Positions 21,304-32,200 of a stretch of 64,000 nt of DNA are shown piece after piece. This DNA comes from Crambe crambe (lineage: Eukaryota; Porifera; Demospongiae; Poecilosclerida; Crambeidae), in contig OZ004595.1 in NCBI GenBank assembly GCA_963924555.1, positions 1,302,001 to 1,366,000 on the forward strand, in the 5' to 3' direction. Position 1 is the stretch's first letter, and every line of letters begins with the position of its first letter. A program made the position numbers and the translations under genes. Under the pieces are notes generated by a model. That model made no database searches, was not told the DNA's origin, and worked only from the letters and a program-made list of their open reading frames with translations.

Positions 21304-21502
21304 GAACTTTGACCTTAATTATCTCGAAACTTAATTTTTTCCCAAATGACCCCTTTTCCTAGTCCGCTACACATATATTTAGTTTATAGACTACCTTGAA
21401 AGGGTTTTGGTGATATTTAAAAAAAAAATTTTTTTTCATTCAACCTACCCTTTAACTATGTATCCCGGCTATTACACTATTAGCTATTTTGGTTCAACTT
21501 AC

Positions 21503-21765
21503 TCTTTGTGTTAGTAACATCATGTGATCACCTGATGCATTGTAACATGAAGTATATTCAGTCTTAAGTTCAGTGTCGTATGATGAAAAGCCGGAGCAGA
21601 GAAAAATAAGGATGTGTACTGCAACACAGGAAGTGGCTGGAATAAATAGTAAGTTGATGTAGTCCAGTACCACATTTTAGTCTTGTAAACAGCACGATCA
21701 ATTTTCCCAGTATCATTGAAGTAATCATAAAAGATAGTGACAAAAGCAGGGTCAGATTGACTAGC
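21503..21765 (-). pseudogene. First-exon fragment of membrane-gene copy C
   Basis: This matches exon 1 of copies A and B (FYDYFNDTG, KMWYWTTSTYYLFQPLPVLQ) and ends at a GTAAGT donor (21502-21497). The 5' part, including the signal peptide, is gone; similarity stops near 21765. With exon 2 at 15570-17143 it makes one broken gene whose intron holds the TTAA transposon. Confidence 0.7.
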
Positions 21766-21921
21766 ATGTCTCTTTCAGCTCCTCAGCTTCCTAGCTGATA
21801 TTCACCACTCAATTGACAACAAACATACACAGATGTACAGGTCAGCACCCTCGAATATTTTGATGCTGATGTCAGGACGTTTTGTTGCAGCAAAAGAGCA
21901 GAAACAAGCCAGCCATTCCTC

Positions 21922-21985
21922 TAGTCTTCAGCCAGCCCACTTATTTTTTTCGTGGGCAGTTGAAAAAAAATAAGTGGGCTGGCTA
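21922..21985. mobile_element. Foldback MITE with 9-base target duplication
   Basis: TAGTC...CAGCCAGCCCACTTATTTTT folds on AAATAAGTGGGCTGGCTA. The 9-base direct repeat CCATTCCTC flanks it (21913-21921 and 21986-21994). Same family as 50058-50145. Confidence 0.8.
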
Positions 21986-22042
21986 CCATTCCTCCACCTA
22001 TTATGCCAACATTCAGTGGTAAGGACTTACTCAAGTCTAGAC

Positions 22043-22408
22043 CTACAAGCTAGCTAAGTAGGACAAAAACAACAAAAAATGAATGACAAAACAAAACGAA
22101 ACAAAACAAAACAAAAAAAAACTGTAGCCATATGTCCACAAGTGTGCTACATTATAGTTATGAGAAACATAAGTAAGCTTACAGCAATCTGGTGTGCCAC
22201 AGCATTCAAGCTGGCGTAGATTATCTGCAGTGCACATACTATTAACTTGGGGACAGCAATCAACAGGGCATGTGGTTGATGACTCATCTGCATCACAGGT
22301 ACCATCCCCACAGAATCCAGTCATGTCGATCTGACGCTTCTTCCTTGAAGACTCTCCACTGTTTTGTATACAGCATCCTAAATCTTTCAAAAGTTGGGCA
22401 AGTGACAT
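22043..22408 (-). pseudogene. Fragment of the Cys-rich precursor gene
   Basis: Encodes CCIQNSGESSRKKRQIDMTG, then CGDGTCDADESSTTCPVDCC and CGTPDCC. It is homologous to the C-terminal part of the gene at 1448-2406, including the possible furin site RKKR. The upstream part is missing and the sequence joins a hAT transposase fragment near 22380. The C-terminus is replaced by an unrelated hydrophobic frame. Confidence 0.65.
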
Positions 22409-22677
22409 TGAAAGACTTCGTACTTTCCCCTTTCTTGATTAATGAGTTGAAAATTGAACTTCCTAATTACTTAGCAACAGCTGAGGACATTTCATCTCAA
22501 ATCAAGTTGGAATGGTGGAAGAAACATGAGCATGTCTCAGGCATGCTTGTGAAGCCATCCTCTGCGGCAGCAGAGCGAGTATTTTCAATATTGTCTAACT
22601 GTTTTGCTGAGAGACAAACAAGTTCATTAGAGGACTATATAGAAACTTCTGTCATGTTGCAATATAATTCTAATTAG
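22378..22677 (+). mobile_element. hAT transposase C-terminal fragment
   Basis: The plus-strand frame ends in a hAT dimerisation region: WWKKHEHVSGMLVKPSSAAA, then ERVFSILSNCF and SSLEDYIETSVMLQYN before the stop at 22677. Only the last 100 or so residues are present and no DDE core or element ends were found. This is a truncated insertion that cuts the Cys-rich gene fragment. The following stretch 22678-23035 shows no gene. Confidence 0.8.
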
Positions 22678-23035
22678 CTATAGCTCACATGTTTGAAAAG
22701 AATAATAGGTGATTTGGCATAGGCAGACTCCAAAAGAATTATAGGTAGCTACTTGCCAGAATATTTTTTTAGTGTCAAAATGGCATAATCTAGACAGGCC
22801 TAATGATGATAATAACAAATATTTTCACTAAACTGACTCTGTATTTCCAATGCTATGTAAGAACTGAATCTCATAATTGTGCACACAATAATTATAAAGC
22901 ATAATCCGAATAACCACATAAACATGACACAGCATACTAAAATTAAATTTATGACTGTAAAACAATACTGAAAAGCTTAGCAAACTAGCTATAATAGAGG
23001 CAAAGGAAGGACATAACCACCTAATTATTTTCTCT

Positions 23036-26034
23036 TTAATGCGGTAGTTCTCGAATCTCTCTCAGGATTTTTAGTTGCTCTTCCCCTTGCTTCTTCAGAA
23101 TCTCTTTCAGGATTTGTAGTTGTTCATTCCCTCTTTGCAATTCTGCTTCTCTTTTTTCTTTTTCCCTTCTCTTTTCTTGAAATAGAAAGTAAGCTATTGC
23201 ACCAGTGAATGCTACAATTAAAGTGTCATAGATTGTCCTCAAACGATCAGGAGCGTCATCAAATGCATGATTTATCGGAATAAGGATATACAGTGCAGCC
23301 ATAAATATTGCAAATCCCATACATACTGGTATGACAACTGAATAGATGACTGTCAAGATCATGCAGTGACATTGAGGACGTCGATGGTGCTTTGAAAAAA
23401 CCCATAATTTGTATAAGTAAGAGATCACCTTCAAAATCAGCAAAATCATTATTACTACTCCTACATAAAATATTCCAACACTTGTAGCATGAAATGGATT
23501 GTGGATGAATCCAATTAAAATGTGAGTGAAGTGGATCAAAATATTCACCAGTAGAAATACTGGAAGATATAAATATGTGAATGATGGTAGGTATGAACCA
23601 TTATCATATACTAGGTTAATTCCAATGATCCTTTCTACAATCCTTACTACACTTCTTGCTACAACCTTCATGACTACGATCCAAACGATTAATGATATAA
23701 AAACGGCTAAACTTTGTACCATCATCCATACAGTAAGGCTATATGATATCTTCAGTGGAGGTGTAGTATTGAAGCTATAAACACTTTCATCCAAAGAATA
23801 GTCCATTCTTAGTTCCTTAGTGTTTGTATCACTTATTGCAATCACTAACCCTATTGCATCCATTATAGAGATGTAAAGTGTAATCCAGAATGATAGTACA
23901 GAAATCACACTGATGCTCGTTATCGTTTCCCATGTCTTTTCAATACTTTCTTCACTGTCATCAATTTCAGCATTAAGAATATAATCTACTTTATTCCCAT
24001 AACTGAATGGCTCTACACATATAAGCACTGTTGCACTTAAGATAATCAACAATGCAGCTAGAAGTGGGAATACAACCTGATGAGCCATTATGAATTTAGT
24101 AGTGTGTTCATTATCATCATGCCATTTTCTAAGTGTAGCACCACTTTCCGCCCTAGGTTCGTATAATCCAGAAATTTCAGGAGAGAGAGAGTGTTCCATG
24201 GTATAAAGTTGTAGCTGTTATGGTGGGCATAAAATAATTATATTATTGAGGGGAATCTGTATAGTGAGTGGAGTGCAGCTGGCGTACGTGTGCAAAAGCA
24301 ACATGCATAATGCGCATGAATTGAGCCTTTTGGGCAGCAGGCAAGGCTTAGCTATCTAAGTGGATTGTAGGGACTAAGCAGCTGCCTGCCACTTACATAA
24401 CTCAACAGCAAAGTCTTTGAAGGAGTTGAAGCACAAATGAATATCAGCATGAAAACCCTATAGGAATAGCTACTTGCTTGCTCTATGCTTGCTCGCTGCT
24501 GTGACTCAAATGTGCAAAAATGATTCTTTGAACTTGTTTAACTATAACTTCCATGTCCAACTGTCTGTGAGATCTCAATGAAATTAAAAATTAAATTATT
24601 AAGGTGTGCTTGAGTCATGGTGTTTCATAGGTGGGATAAGAAAAGGGTGTCACAGGAAATTCGGGACCCCCTATTTTTGTACCATTATGCACCTTCATAC
24701 CAAATACACTGAAGTGGATTTTGTACCCTTAGGGATTTTAAAATGATATAGTGTGGCTCTAGGGCTGACATGATATAAACTCCTGACTACCTATACAATG
24801 CTCTACTAGCTAGCTATAGTTACTTATATAGCAATTGCTATGTTATCTGTTATAGCTGCAGGCTTCATGGCGCTATCTTAGTTAATTGCGTCATTCAGCT
24901 AGCTCTGTTGGAACATTCTTTTTTTTTCCTGCTCCAGTCTACCTCCTCTGCTAAGAGTAAGAATGGTAGCTACACTATGTTACTCAATGATGATTTTGTA
25001 GTTAGCAAAACTGCTATGGTTAGAATGAAAGGAGTTCAGTGTTTGTTTCATGTCCTTGCTTACAAGTGTAACAAGGTTCATATATCAGCTAAGAAATTAA
25101 TGGAGTGTAGCTTCAACAGAAGTATGACTGGAATATTATCCATGAGCACAAATCCAAACAGTAACATGTGTACCAACCCTTTACTCCCTTTAAATAGCAC
25201 AGCAGCGTGTAAAGAAACAGCCACAATCATACATACATCACTAGCTAGGTAGTGGCTAGCTGTTAGCTAAGAGTGCCAAATCCATTGAGTAAGTAAATCA
25301 TGCCATGGGGACACCAAAACCACTGGATGGATGGATATTGGGGTACAAAATATTGGAGATACAAAAGCCATGCCATGGGGATACCAAAACCACTGGAGGA
25401 TTCAAAATACACTAGGATATTTGTGTGGGGGTGCAAAATCCACTAGGATATTTTGCATGGGGGTACAAAATATTGGGGGTAGCAACCAAATCCACTGTGA
25501 CACTGGACCAACCAGAGTGATGGATACATCCCTGGCCCCTAGCTGGATCACATGATCACACTTAATAATTCAGCTTACTCTTTGTGTTAGCAATGTCATG
25601 TGGTCATCACTTGCATCATAACATGAAGCATTCAGTCTTAAGTTCAGTGTCGTATGACGAAAAGCTGGAGCAGAGAAAAATAAGGATGTGTACTGCAACA
25701 CAGGAAGTGGTTGGAATAAAGAATAAGTGGAGGTAGTCCAGTACCAGATTTTAGTCTTATCAGGATCAATTTCAACAGTATCATTGAAGTAATCATAAAA
25801 GATAGTGACAAAAGCAGGCTCAGATTGATTTGGTGGGAAAAAGGCCATCTGTAGATTGAACTGGTTTTTATCTGAGGAAAGGACTTCTTTTACTAAGTAG
25901 CCATAACATGAAACACAGTTATTTTCTCCTTCAAGACAGTCTGGCTCCCCAAGTTCCTGTTCTTGAGTAGTTCTATGCACAGAAGCAAGAACTAGTAGAA
26001 CATTTAGTGTTATTCTTATGGCTTGCATTCTCAT
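23036..26034 (-). CDS. Intact ectodomain / multi-pass membrane / coiled-coil protein (copy B)
   Basis: Exon 1 is 26034-25579 and exon 2 is 24214-23036, joined in phase 0 (AGA|GTAAGC ... AACAG|CTACAAC), giving 544 residues. It starts with a signal peptide (IRITLNVLLVLASVHRTT), then an ectodomain of about 125 residues with four cysteines and the sequence FFPPNQSEPAFVTIFYDYFN. About seven hydrophobic spans follow (roughly 195-219, 258-287, 315-345, 375-400, 406-430, 447-475, 495-510). The conserved block PINHAFDDAPDRLRTIYDTL precedes the last span, and a Lys/Glu coiled-coil tail follows. No known receptor or channel signature was recognised. Copies A and C are broken, so this is probably the functional member. 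The 1364-base intron holds decayed repeats only. Confidence 0.8.
25285..25505. repeat. Degenerate tandem repeat in the copy-B intron
   Basis: Units of about 25-60 bases share ATGCCATGGGG-A-ACCAAAACCACTGG and GGGGTACAAAATATTGG. No coding role is seen. The upstream part of the intron (24215-25284) holds no gene I can support. Confidence 0.65.
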
Positions 26035-26218
26035 AACTTAGTCACAGGAACTTTGTAATGTCGGATTTTGATGATTGGTAGCTAGCTAGAACTAACTAAC
26101 TGAACTAGCAGTTAATTCCCAACAGTTTTATACAAGAATTAGTACACACATTCATAGCCTGTGTAGCTATTTTAAACAAAATCATTAACTCTAATTGCAT
26201 AAAAGGCAATTCATAGTC

Positions 26219-29200
26219 TTAAAAGTATCCCACAGTGTTGTTGTATGGACTATAATAAGGTGACATTCCATAGGGAGACTGTTGGGGGGGACTCATGAAT
26301 GATGGTGACTGCACGGTGGCCATCTGGGCCAGCTGCATCTGTCTCTGCTGCTCTGCAGCCATGATCATCATCTGCCTCTGTTGCTCGGCCTGCATCTGTT
26401 GGTTCACCATGTCCTGTATGTGCTGTTCGGTGGCCATGGCCTGCATCTGTTGTTCGGCGGCCATAGCATGCATCTGGTGCTCTGCAGCTAAAGCTTGTTG
26501 CTGCAGCATCTGGAGCCTGAGACTGGCCAGATCAGAATGGGATGCTGAACTGGGAGGAGTCTTGCTGGGGGTCTTGGGATCTTCTTTTTCTTTCTCCTTT
26601 GGTGGAGGAGGGGGAGTGATGGATACCTTGGCCTCTGTAAGGTGCTCAAAGAGAAGCATCTGTTGTCCAAGGAGTTGCGTCTGTAGACTCTGGTTCCCCT
26701 GATTCTCTCGTAACTTTTCCTGTATTTGCTCTAACTTTTGGAGATCTTGTTGAAGAACCTTCTGCTGCTGAGGTGCTATTTTTTTCTCCGTCTCCTTCTG
26801 CAGCTGAGAAAGAGAAAGAAGCTCCTTCTTTATCTTTGCCTGCTGTGACTTGATTCGTTCGCTAATGTTCTCCAAGTCATTCCCAGCAATTTCAGTAGCA
26901 CTGGCACTAGATTGGAGACCTTTTTTCTTCCTCTTTACGTCACTATCACTCGAGTCATAGTCTGAAGAGTCGGAATCACTATCAGAGTAACTATTACTAC
27001 TGCTATGATAATCCACTTCATCATAATCATCAATGTTAGTCGGACCTCTTTTCTTTTTCTTCTTTTTATGTTTCTTCTTGTCTTTTTTTCGTTCATATTC
27101 GCTGTCATAATCACTGTAACTTTCATCTCGTCTCTTGTCTCTTCGACGTCGACTCTTGTAGCCTTCATCATCCGAATAAGTACTCGATCTCTTCCTATCC
27201 CTCTTCTTATCCCGTCTATCATCATCATACCCTCGCCTGTGACTATGTGAAGTCTTTCTCCCTCTCCTCCTATCTTCATCATCTGAGTAATGCCTCTCGT
27301 CATCTGAGTAGCGATCCCCTCTTCGATGGCGGTGCTCAGAATATTTTCTCTGTCTTCGGCCTCCTCTTTCTTCATCTGAATACCTCCCTCTTTTTCCCCC
27401 TCTCTCTTCATTCCATCTCTTCCCCCTTCTCTCCTCGTCGGAGTAATTTCTGGAGTATCTGTCGTCTCGCTTCGGTTCCCCATTGCGTCCGTACTTTCCT
27501 TGGTCTTGTCCGAAGCCCCTGCGTCCCATTCCTCTTGGTCCACGGGACAAAGTGTCATCAAATACAGTTTCTTTCTCAGCAAGTTTTGTGCGGAGTTTTT
27601 GCTTCCAGACAGGAACCTATTTCAATGAGAGAACAACAAGAACCTTGATGAAAATTAAAGAAGGGGCTGGGAAATCTGCTTACTGCAAACCAGCAACTTT
27701 GGGGAGGTCTAAATTTTATAGGTAACTGAAATGGGTGCCGTTGGGACATGGCAGAGTCAGAGTGGCCTTAATTAACAGAGAGGTGGTCTCGTTGTTGGGT
27801 GGTCTCCCTAAACAGGTTTCAATAATAATTTCCAAGGTCAGAATAAGCTTTCTCAAGAAGGTGTAATTGGCTATGGCTAATTTATTCATTATGTGAACAT
27901 AAAAAATTCATATTTTGTGAATTCACTCTCATTCTTTCATTCATTGCAGACATTGAACATCTGCGAACGATTCCTACTCCTCACCTGACTATCATTGCTG
28001 GGGTCTTGTTCTACGGAGCGTTTCCCACCCCACCCCCTGACCAGACCACCAGTCTCCTCGTCTCCACCATCATCTGCTGCTATCCTGCGAGCCTGCATCA
28101 GTTTCTGCATACACAAATATACAGCAATAGATACTGGCTATCCACTGTGTCAATATTTTTTTTATAATCTTAATCAGTAAAATTATTGGATAGTCAGATG
28201 TCATACATAAATATGGTAGCCACACTCCTCACCTGGAACTGTGATACTTTCTCAACTCCGCCTTCCTTCTGAGCCTATAACAAAGTTCAATTAAAAATAC
28301 ATTACTCCAGTCCTTATAGTCCATGGTAGTCTCTTTGTATCATTACTCTAGCTTTGTCGGCTTGAAGTTGACTGTAGAGCCTCACACCACTGTTCCCAAG
28401 CATCTCCCGCAACTGGTCACGTGACTTGTTGTACATCTCCTCCCCTGTCTTACAAGTCACCTTCTCTGCACAACTAAAGAGACACAAGGATACATGTAAG
28501 CTGTACCCTAGGAATTAGCTAGCTAGCTATAGTAAACCTGCCATCTAAAGAGCAATTTAAAGACCATATTCCTGCCTGTGTACACACCTGCCATAGCCTT
28601 GACCTATCAGCCATTTCTTCATCTCTGCGAGATTAGCCTTCCAGGGCAGCGCTTTGTATCCACCACCAACTGTAAAGTCATAGAATTTAGATTTTGTATA
28701 CAGAATCCCTAATTATAAATTTTATGATTATTATTGTACCTTGACCTGAATTGTTTTTCCTGTTCAGCAACTTTCCCTGAAGTTCATCCGACACATTTTG
28801 GTCCACTTTGTTGTCCTCAGCTGTAGAAATTACGACAACACAATCATAATAATTATTATATGTAATGGAAGTGTGTGTGAACTAGTTACAGTGTAGATAT
28901 ATTAAAACAGTGTTGCTTATCTCCTCTCCAGCAGCTGAGGCCGCCAGTATATCTCTGAACCCAATACATATGTGTAATGTTTTACAGTGTAGTGACCATG
29001 AGAGCAAAAAAATGACTGATTTAAATGAAGACTGAAGGATAAGCCTGCAGTTCAATGTAGCTACTACACACAATGAACCTAACATGATACTTACTCTGGA
29101 TGACCAGTGCAGTGCTCGTCTTTCTCAGTGGCTTTCTCTTAGATAGAGCTGCAGTGATGTCGAATTCGCCTTTCTTCCCATCAAGTATCTTCTGTTGGCT

Positions 29201-32200
29201 CTCACCTCCTCCCGCTAAACCACCATAATAATGAGATATCAGAAAGTTATAAAGGAGCTAACCCAACATTGGTTTATACATTACTGATTACATAGCTAGC
29301 CTCCCCCCCCTCCCCCTCCCCCTCCCCCTCCCCCCGCCCTCTTTTTAGTTAATCATGATTAAAAGGAGGGCCTGGGGACGAGGCTCTACATGGCTACATT
29401 TGAGCTCATTAATTCTTACTAATTGTACTGATTCACACACTTTTGAGCTTGTGTTGTTGGATCATCTCTGACAGGTTGACTGGCTGTTTGGGAGCAGCCA
29501 CTGGAGGGGGTGGAGGAGGTGGAGGAGGTCCTCCAATTCCCCCAGGGGGAGGGGGTGGAGGAGGTGGAGGTCCTCCCATTGCAGGGGGTAGTGGGGGGCC
29601 TGCACCACCAGGTGGTAGGGGTGGAGCAGGAGGTGATGAGGGTGACATGGGGGGAGAAGTCATGTTCTGCTTCATGCATAATAATCACATTAATATAATA
29701 GAGTTAGTTGATTTGATGACCCTTTACCTGCACTGGTGGTGGTGCTGGTGAAAAAGGTGGGGGTGGTCCCAGCTGGAGTTGTGGTTCTGGGCGTGATATG
29801 GTTGAAGTCCTTGATTCAGACACCTCTTGGACAGTGGACAGGCTCTGTGGGTGATGCGATACTTTCCTTCCATGAGACAGCTGAGGTGACTAAAAATAGT
29901 AAAGAATGATGTCATTATGAGGTAATTGTATGTGATGTAATATTATTCATTGCAACATGAACTGCTCATATTCATAAGGTCATCATGATGTGGTTAACAG
30001 TAACCAGTAAAGGTTCTGCTGTGCCATGACTCACCTGTCTGCTTCCCTGCTTGATGTTGGCCATTTGTGGATGTGGCATTGAGGGTGACGTCCCAGGTAC
30101 GGGTGGTGGGGAAGTCTTTGGTGGAGCTGGAACGGTTCTTCCGTGGAAATTGATTGTGTTACTTTCATCCATTGCCTTATCACCTACAGAGAGTAAAAAA
30201 TTCCAATATGTGCTATACTGTAAAACCAACACTCTGTTTATGTTACAGAGTGTGGTCACTGGATCCTGTCAGTGGAATCTATATACAACACCATTTGTGT
30301 ATTAATAAGATACCTCTCTACAATAAAGGACAATTTCAGTGATCCCTACTTGAATTTAGGAGGTCTACTGTATAACCACATCAAAGGAATGCACTTAACC
30401 ACATCAAAGGAGTCAACACATCAAAGGAACTCACTCATAATACTGATCAAAGGAAACACACAATTGTTTCTCACTTACCACCTTTGTGTGTCTTCTTGAC
30501 GATGACCTCAAACATGTGAGCAGGGGCATTTCCAACAGCTCCGAACTTGTTCTTCACCTGCCACCAAGCCCCTGAGGAGTCATCAAGAACATCCACAGCT
30601 TCACCACGATGGACGCTCAATTCCCCACGTGCTGCAGCCTGCATGAATGGCAAGAAGCTATTAGCACTCAGTTTCTGAACCAGGTGGGATGCATATCAGA
30701 TATAAGTCACATGATCATCAAGTCACATGATTATCAGGTCACATGATCATCAATTCAATTCATCGACATGCAATTACACCAAGTAATGGAAACTCCACCA
30801 TTTTTTAAATCTCAACACACCAAAAGTTCACAAGTGCATGAGGAATACCGTGTGTTCTGAATCTTAATCATTCAAGTCATATTGTGTTAACGTTAGTAAG
30901 TAGCAGTAGTTGTACTCACAGCATAGTCGTAAAGCACTCTGGCCTTCTTTGTTTCATTTTCTAAACTGCTAGAGGAGTGCAGACTCTGTTGAGATCTAGT
31001 GGTCACCAGCGGTCCGGGGGCTGAATCAGTTATACTCTGTATGTGTATGTGTGTGTGTGTATTAATCACGTAGTGTTTATAATTCCTGTTCTTATTATTG
31101 TTATTGTCAATGTTGTTATTGTTGTTTTAAAATAAAATTCCCTCCACAAAAAAAATGCACTATGACCGTGTGTGACTCCAGACAGTACTAATAATTATTG
31201 CTTACATTCTTTCTTCCTTGCTTCGGTGCAGCCCCCATGAGGGACATGACGGCTGGACTGATCATGAGTCCCCCAGAGGTTTTCCCATCTGCCTGGTCCC
31301 CGTCGTAAGCCTCGGAGTAGTCCGGAGTCCTCTTCTCCCTTGGGAGGGTGTCCAGGGTGGGGAAGTTCGAAGGACAGTCGCTTGAGTTGTGGAGATTAGG
31401 GGGCACACAACCGTCCGTGAATTCAATTTCGTACTCAGGTGGAGGGGCTTGTGTTGGGGGCCACTGTTCCCTATAGAGAAGTATGAAGGGGAGAACCCTT
31501 TGAAATTTTAGCTAATTAAAAGGGGAAAATCCTTTGATAAAAGGAGCACTTCATACACAAGTTATTTTTACTTATACCATTGACCCCGATATGGTAAGGA
31601 TGGTTATTGGACATGGTTATACGTACAGTGTTATCAGCCAGTTAGCTCCCAGGTTGGTCCACAGCTCTTGATCTTGTGGTACGAGCTTGCGTTTCATCAG
31701 CTCATAGGCTGCCTTTGTGAAGAGTGGGCTGGACACACTAGCCCCAAGCTGAGTCCTGCAAAAGGCAAACATAAAATTAAGCTACACAACCTTAAAAATT
31801 TGTGGGTGAATATTTTCGCAATATTCGATTGCACTGTTTTTGCATGAAAATTTCAAGCCCACGAAAATATCAGAGTATTATATTCGCTACTAACTCACCC
31901 ATTATTCATGTTGACCATTTTTCGTACGTAGACAAAGAACCCCTTGAGCAGGTCACTTGGTGTCGGGGTGCTCAAATGGTGACCAAGTTTAGAGACCAGG
32001 TTGAGACCATACTTGATTTTCTGGTAGGAGACTCTGAACTCTTCCTCGGTCGGAGGCTCCGCCCTCTTCTTCAAAGCCTCAAGAACAGCTGTGTTGAAGG
32101 AAGATAGCTATGCACATACTTATAGGGAAACTTGGAAACTTGCAGCAAAGACTCCAAACAGAGCAGAACGCACAAAACATAATAATGACAATCGTACGTA

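Larger units (their letters stand above)
17206..21451 (-). mobile_element. TTAA-flanked DNA transposon with transposase-like gene and P2X7-tail-like module
   Basis: The ends are inverted repeats of about 70 bases beginning AGGGTAGGTTGAATG and containing ACCCTTTCAAGGTAGTC. Both sides carry TTAA (17202-17205 and 21452-21455). The insertion lies in the intron of membrane-gene copy C. Inside, on the minus strand, are a transposase-like gene (21303-19239) and, downstream, an ORF resembling the zinc-binding C-terminal 'ballast' module of P2X7 receptors. The left third is a large inverted repeat that includes a second, inverted copy of that ORF. TTAA targets are used by piggyBac, Kolobok and Sola3 elements. 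The protein does not look like piggyBac and I cannot assign a superfamily. Confidence 0.85.

Noticed and set aside
17206-21451. Assigning the TTAA element to piggyBac
   Set aside because: The target site fits, but the protein lacks piggyBac features and belongs to a different repeated family (HADNCVGQNKNN).
24908-25252. 114-codon plus-strand frame inside the copy-B intron
   Set aside because: No homology, no promoter or splice context, antisense to the host gene; perhaps a decayed repeat but not supportable as a gene.
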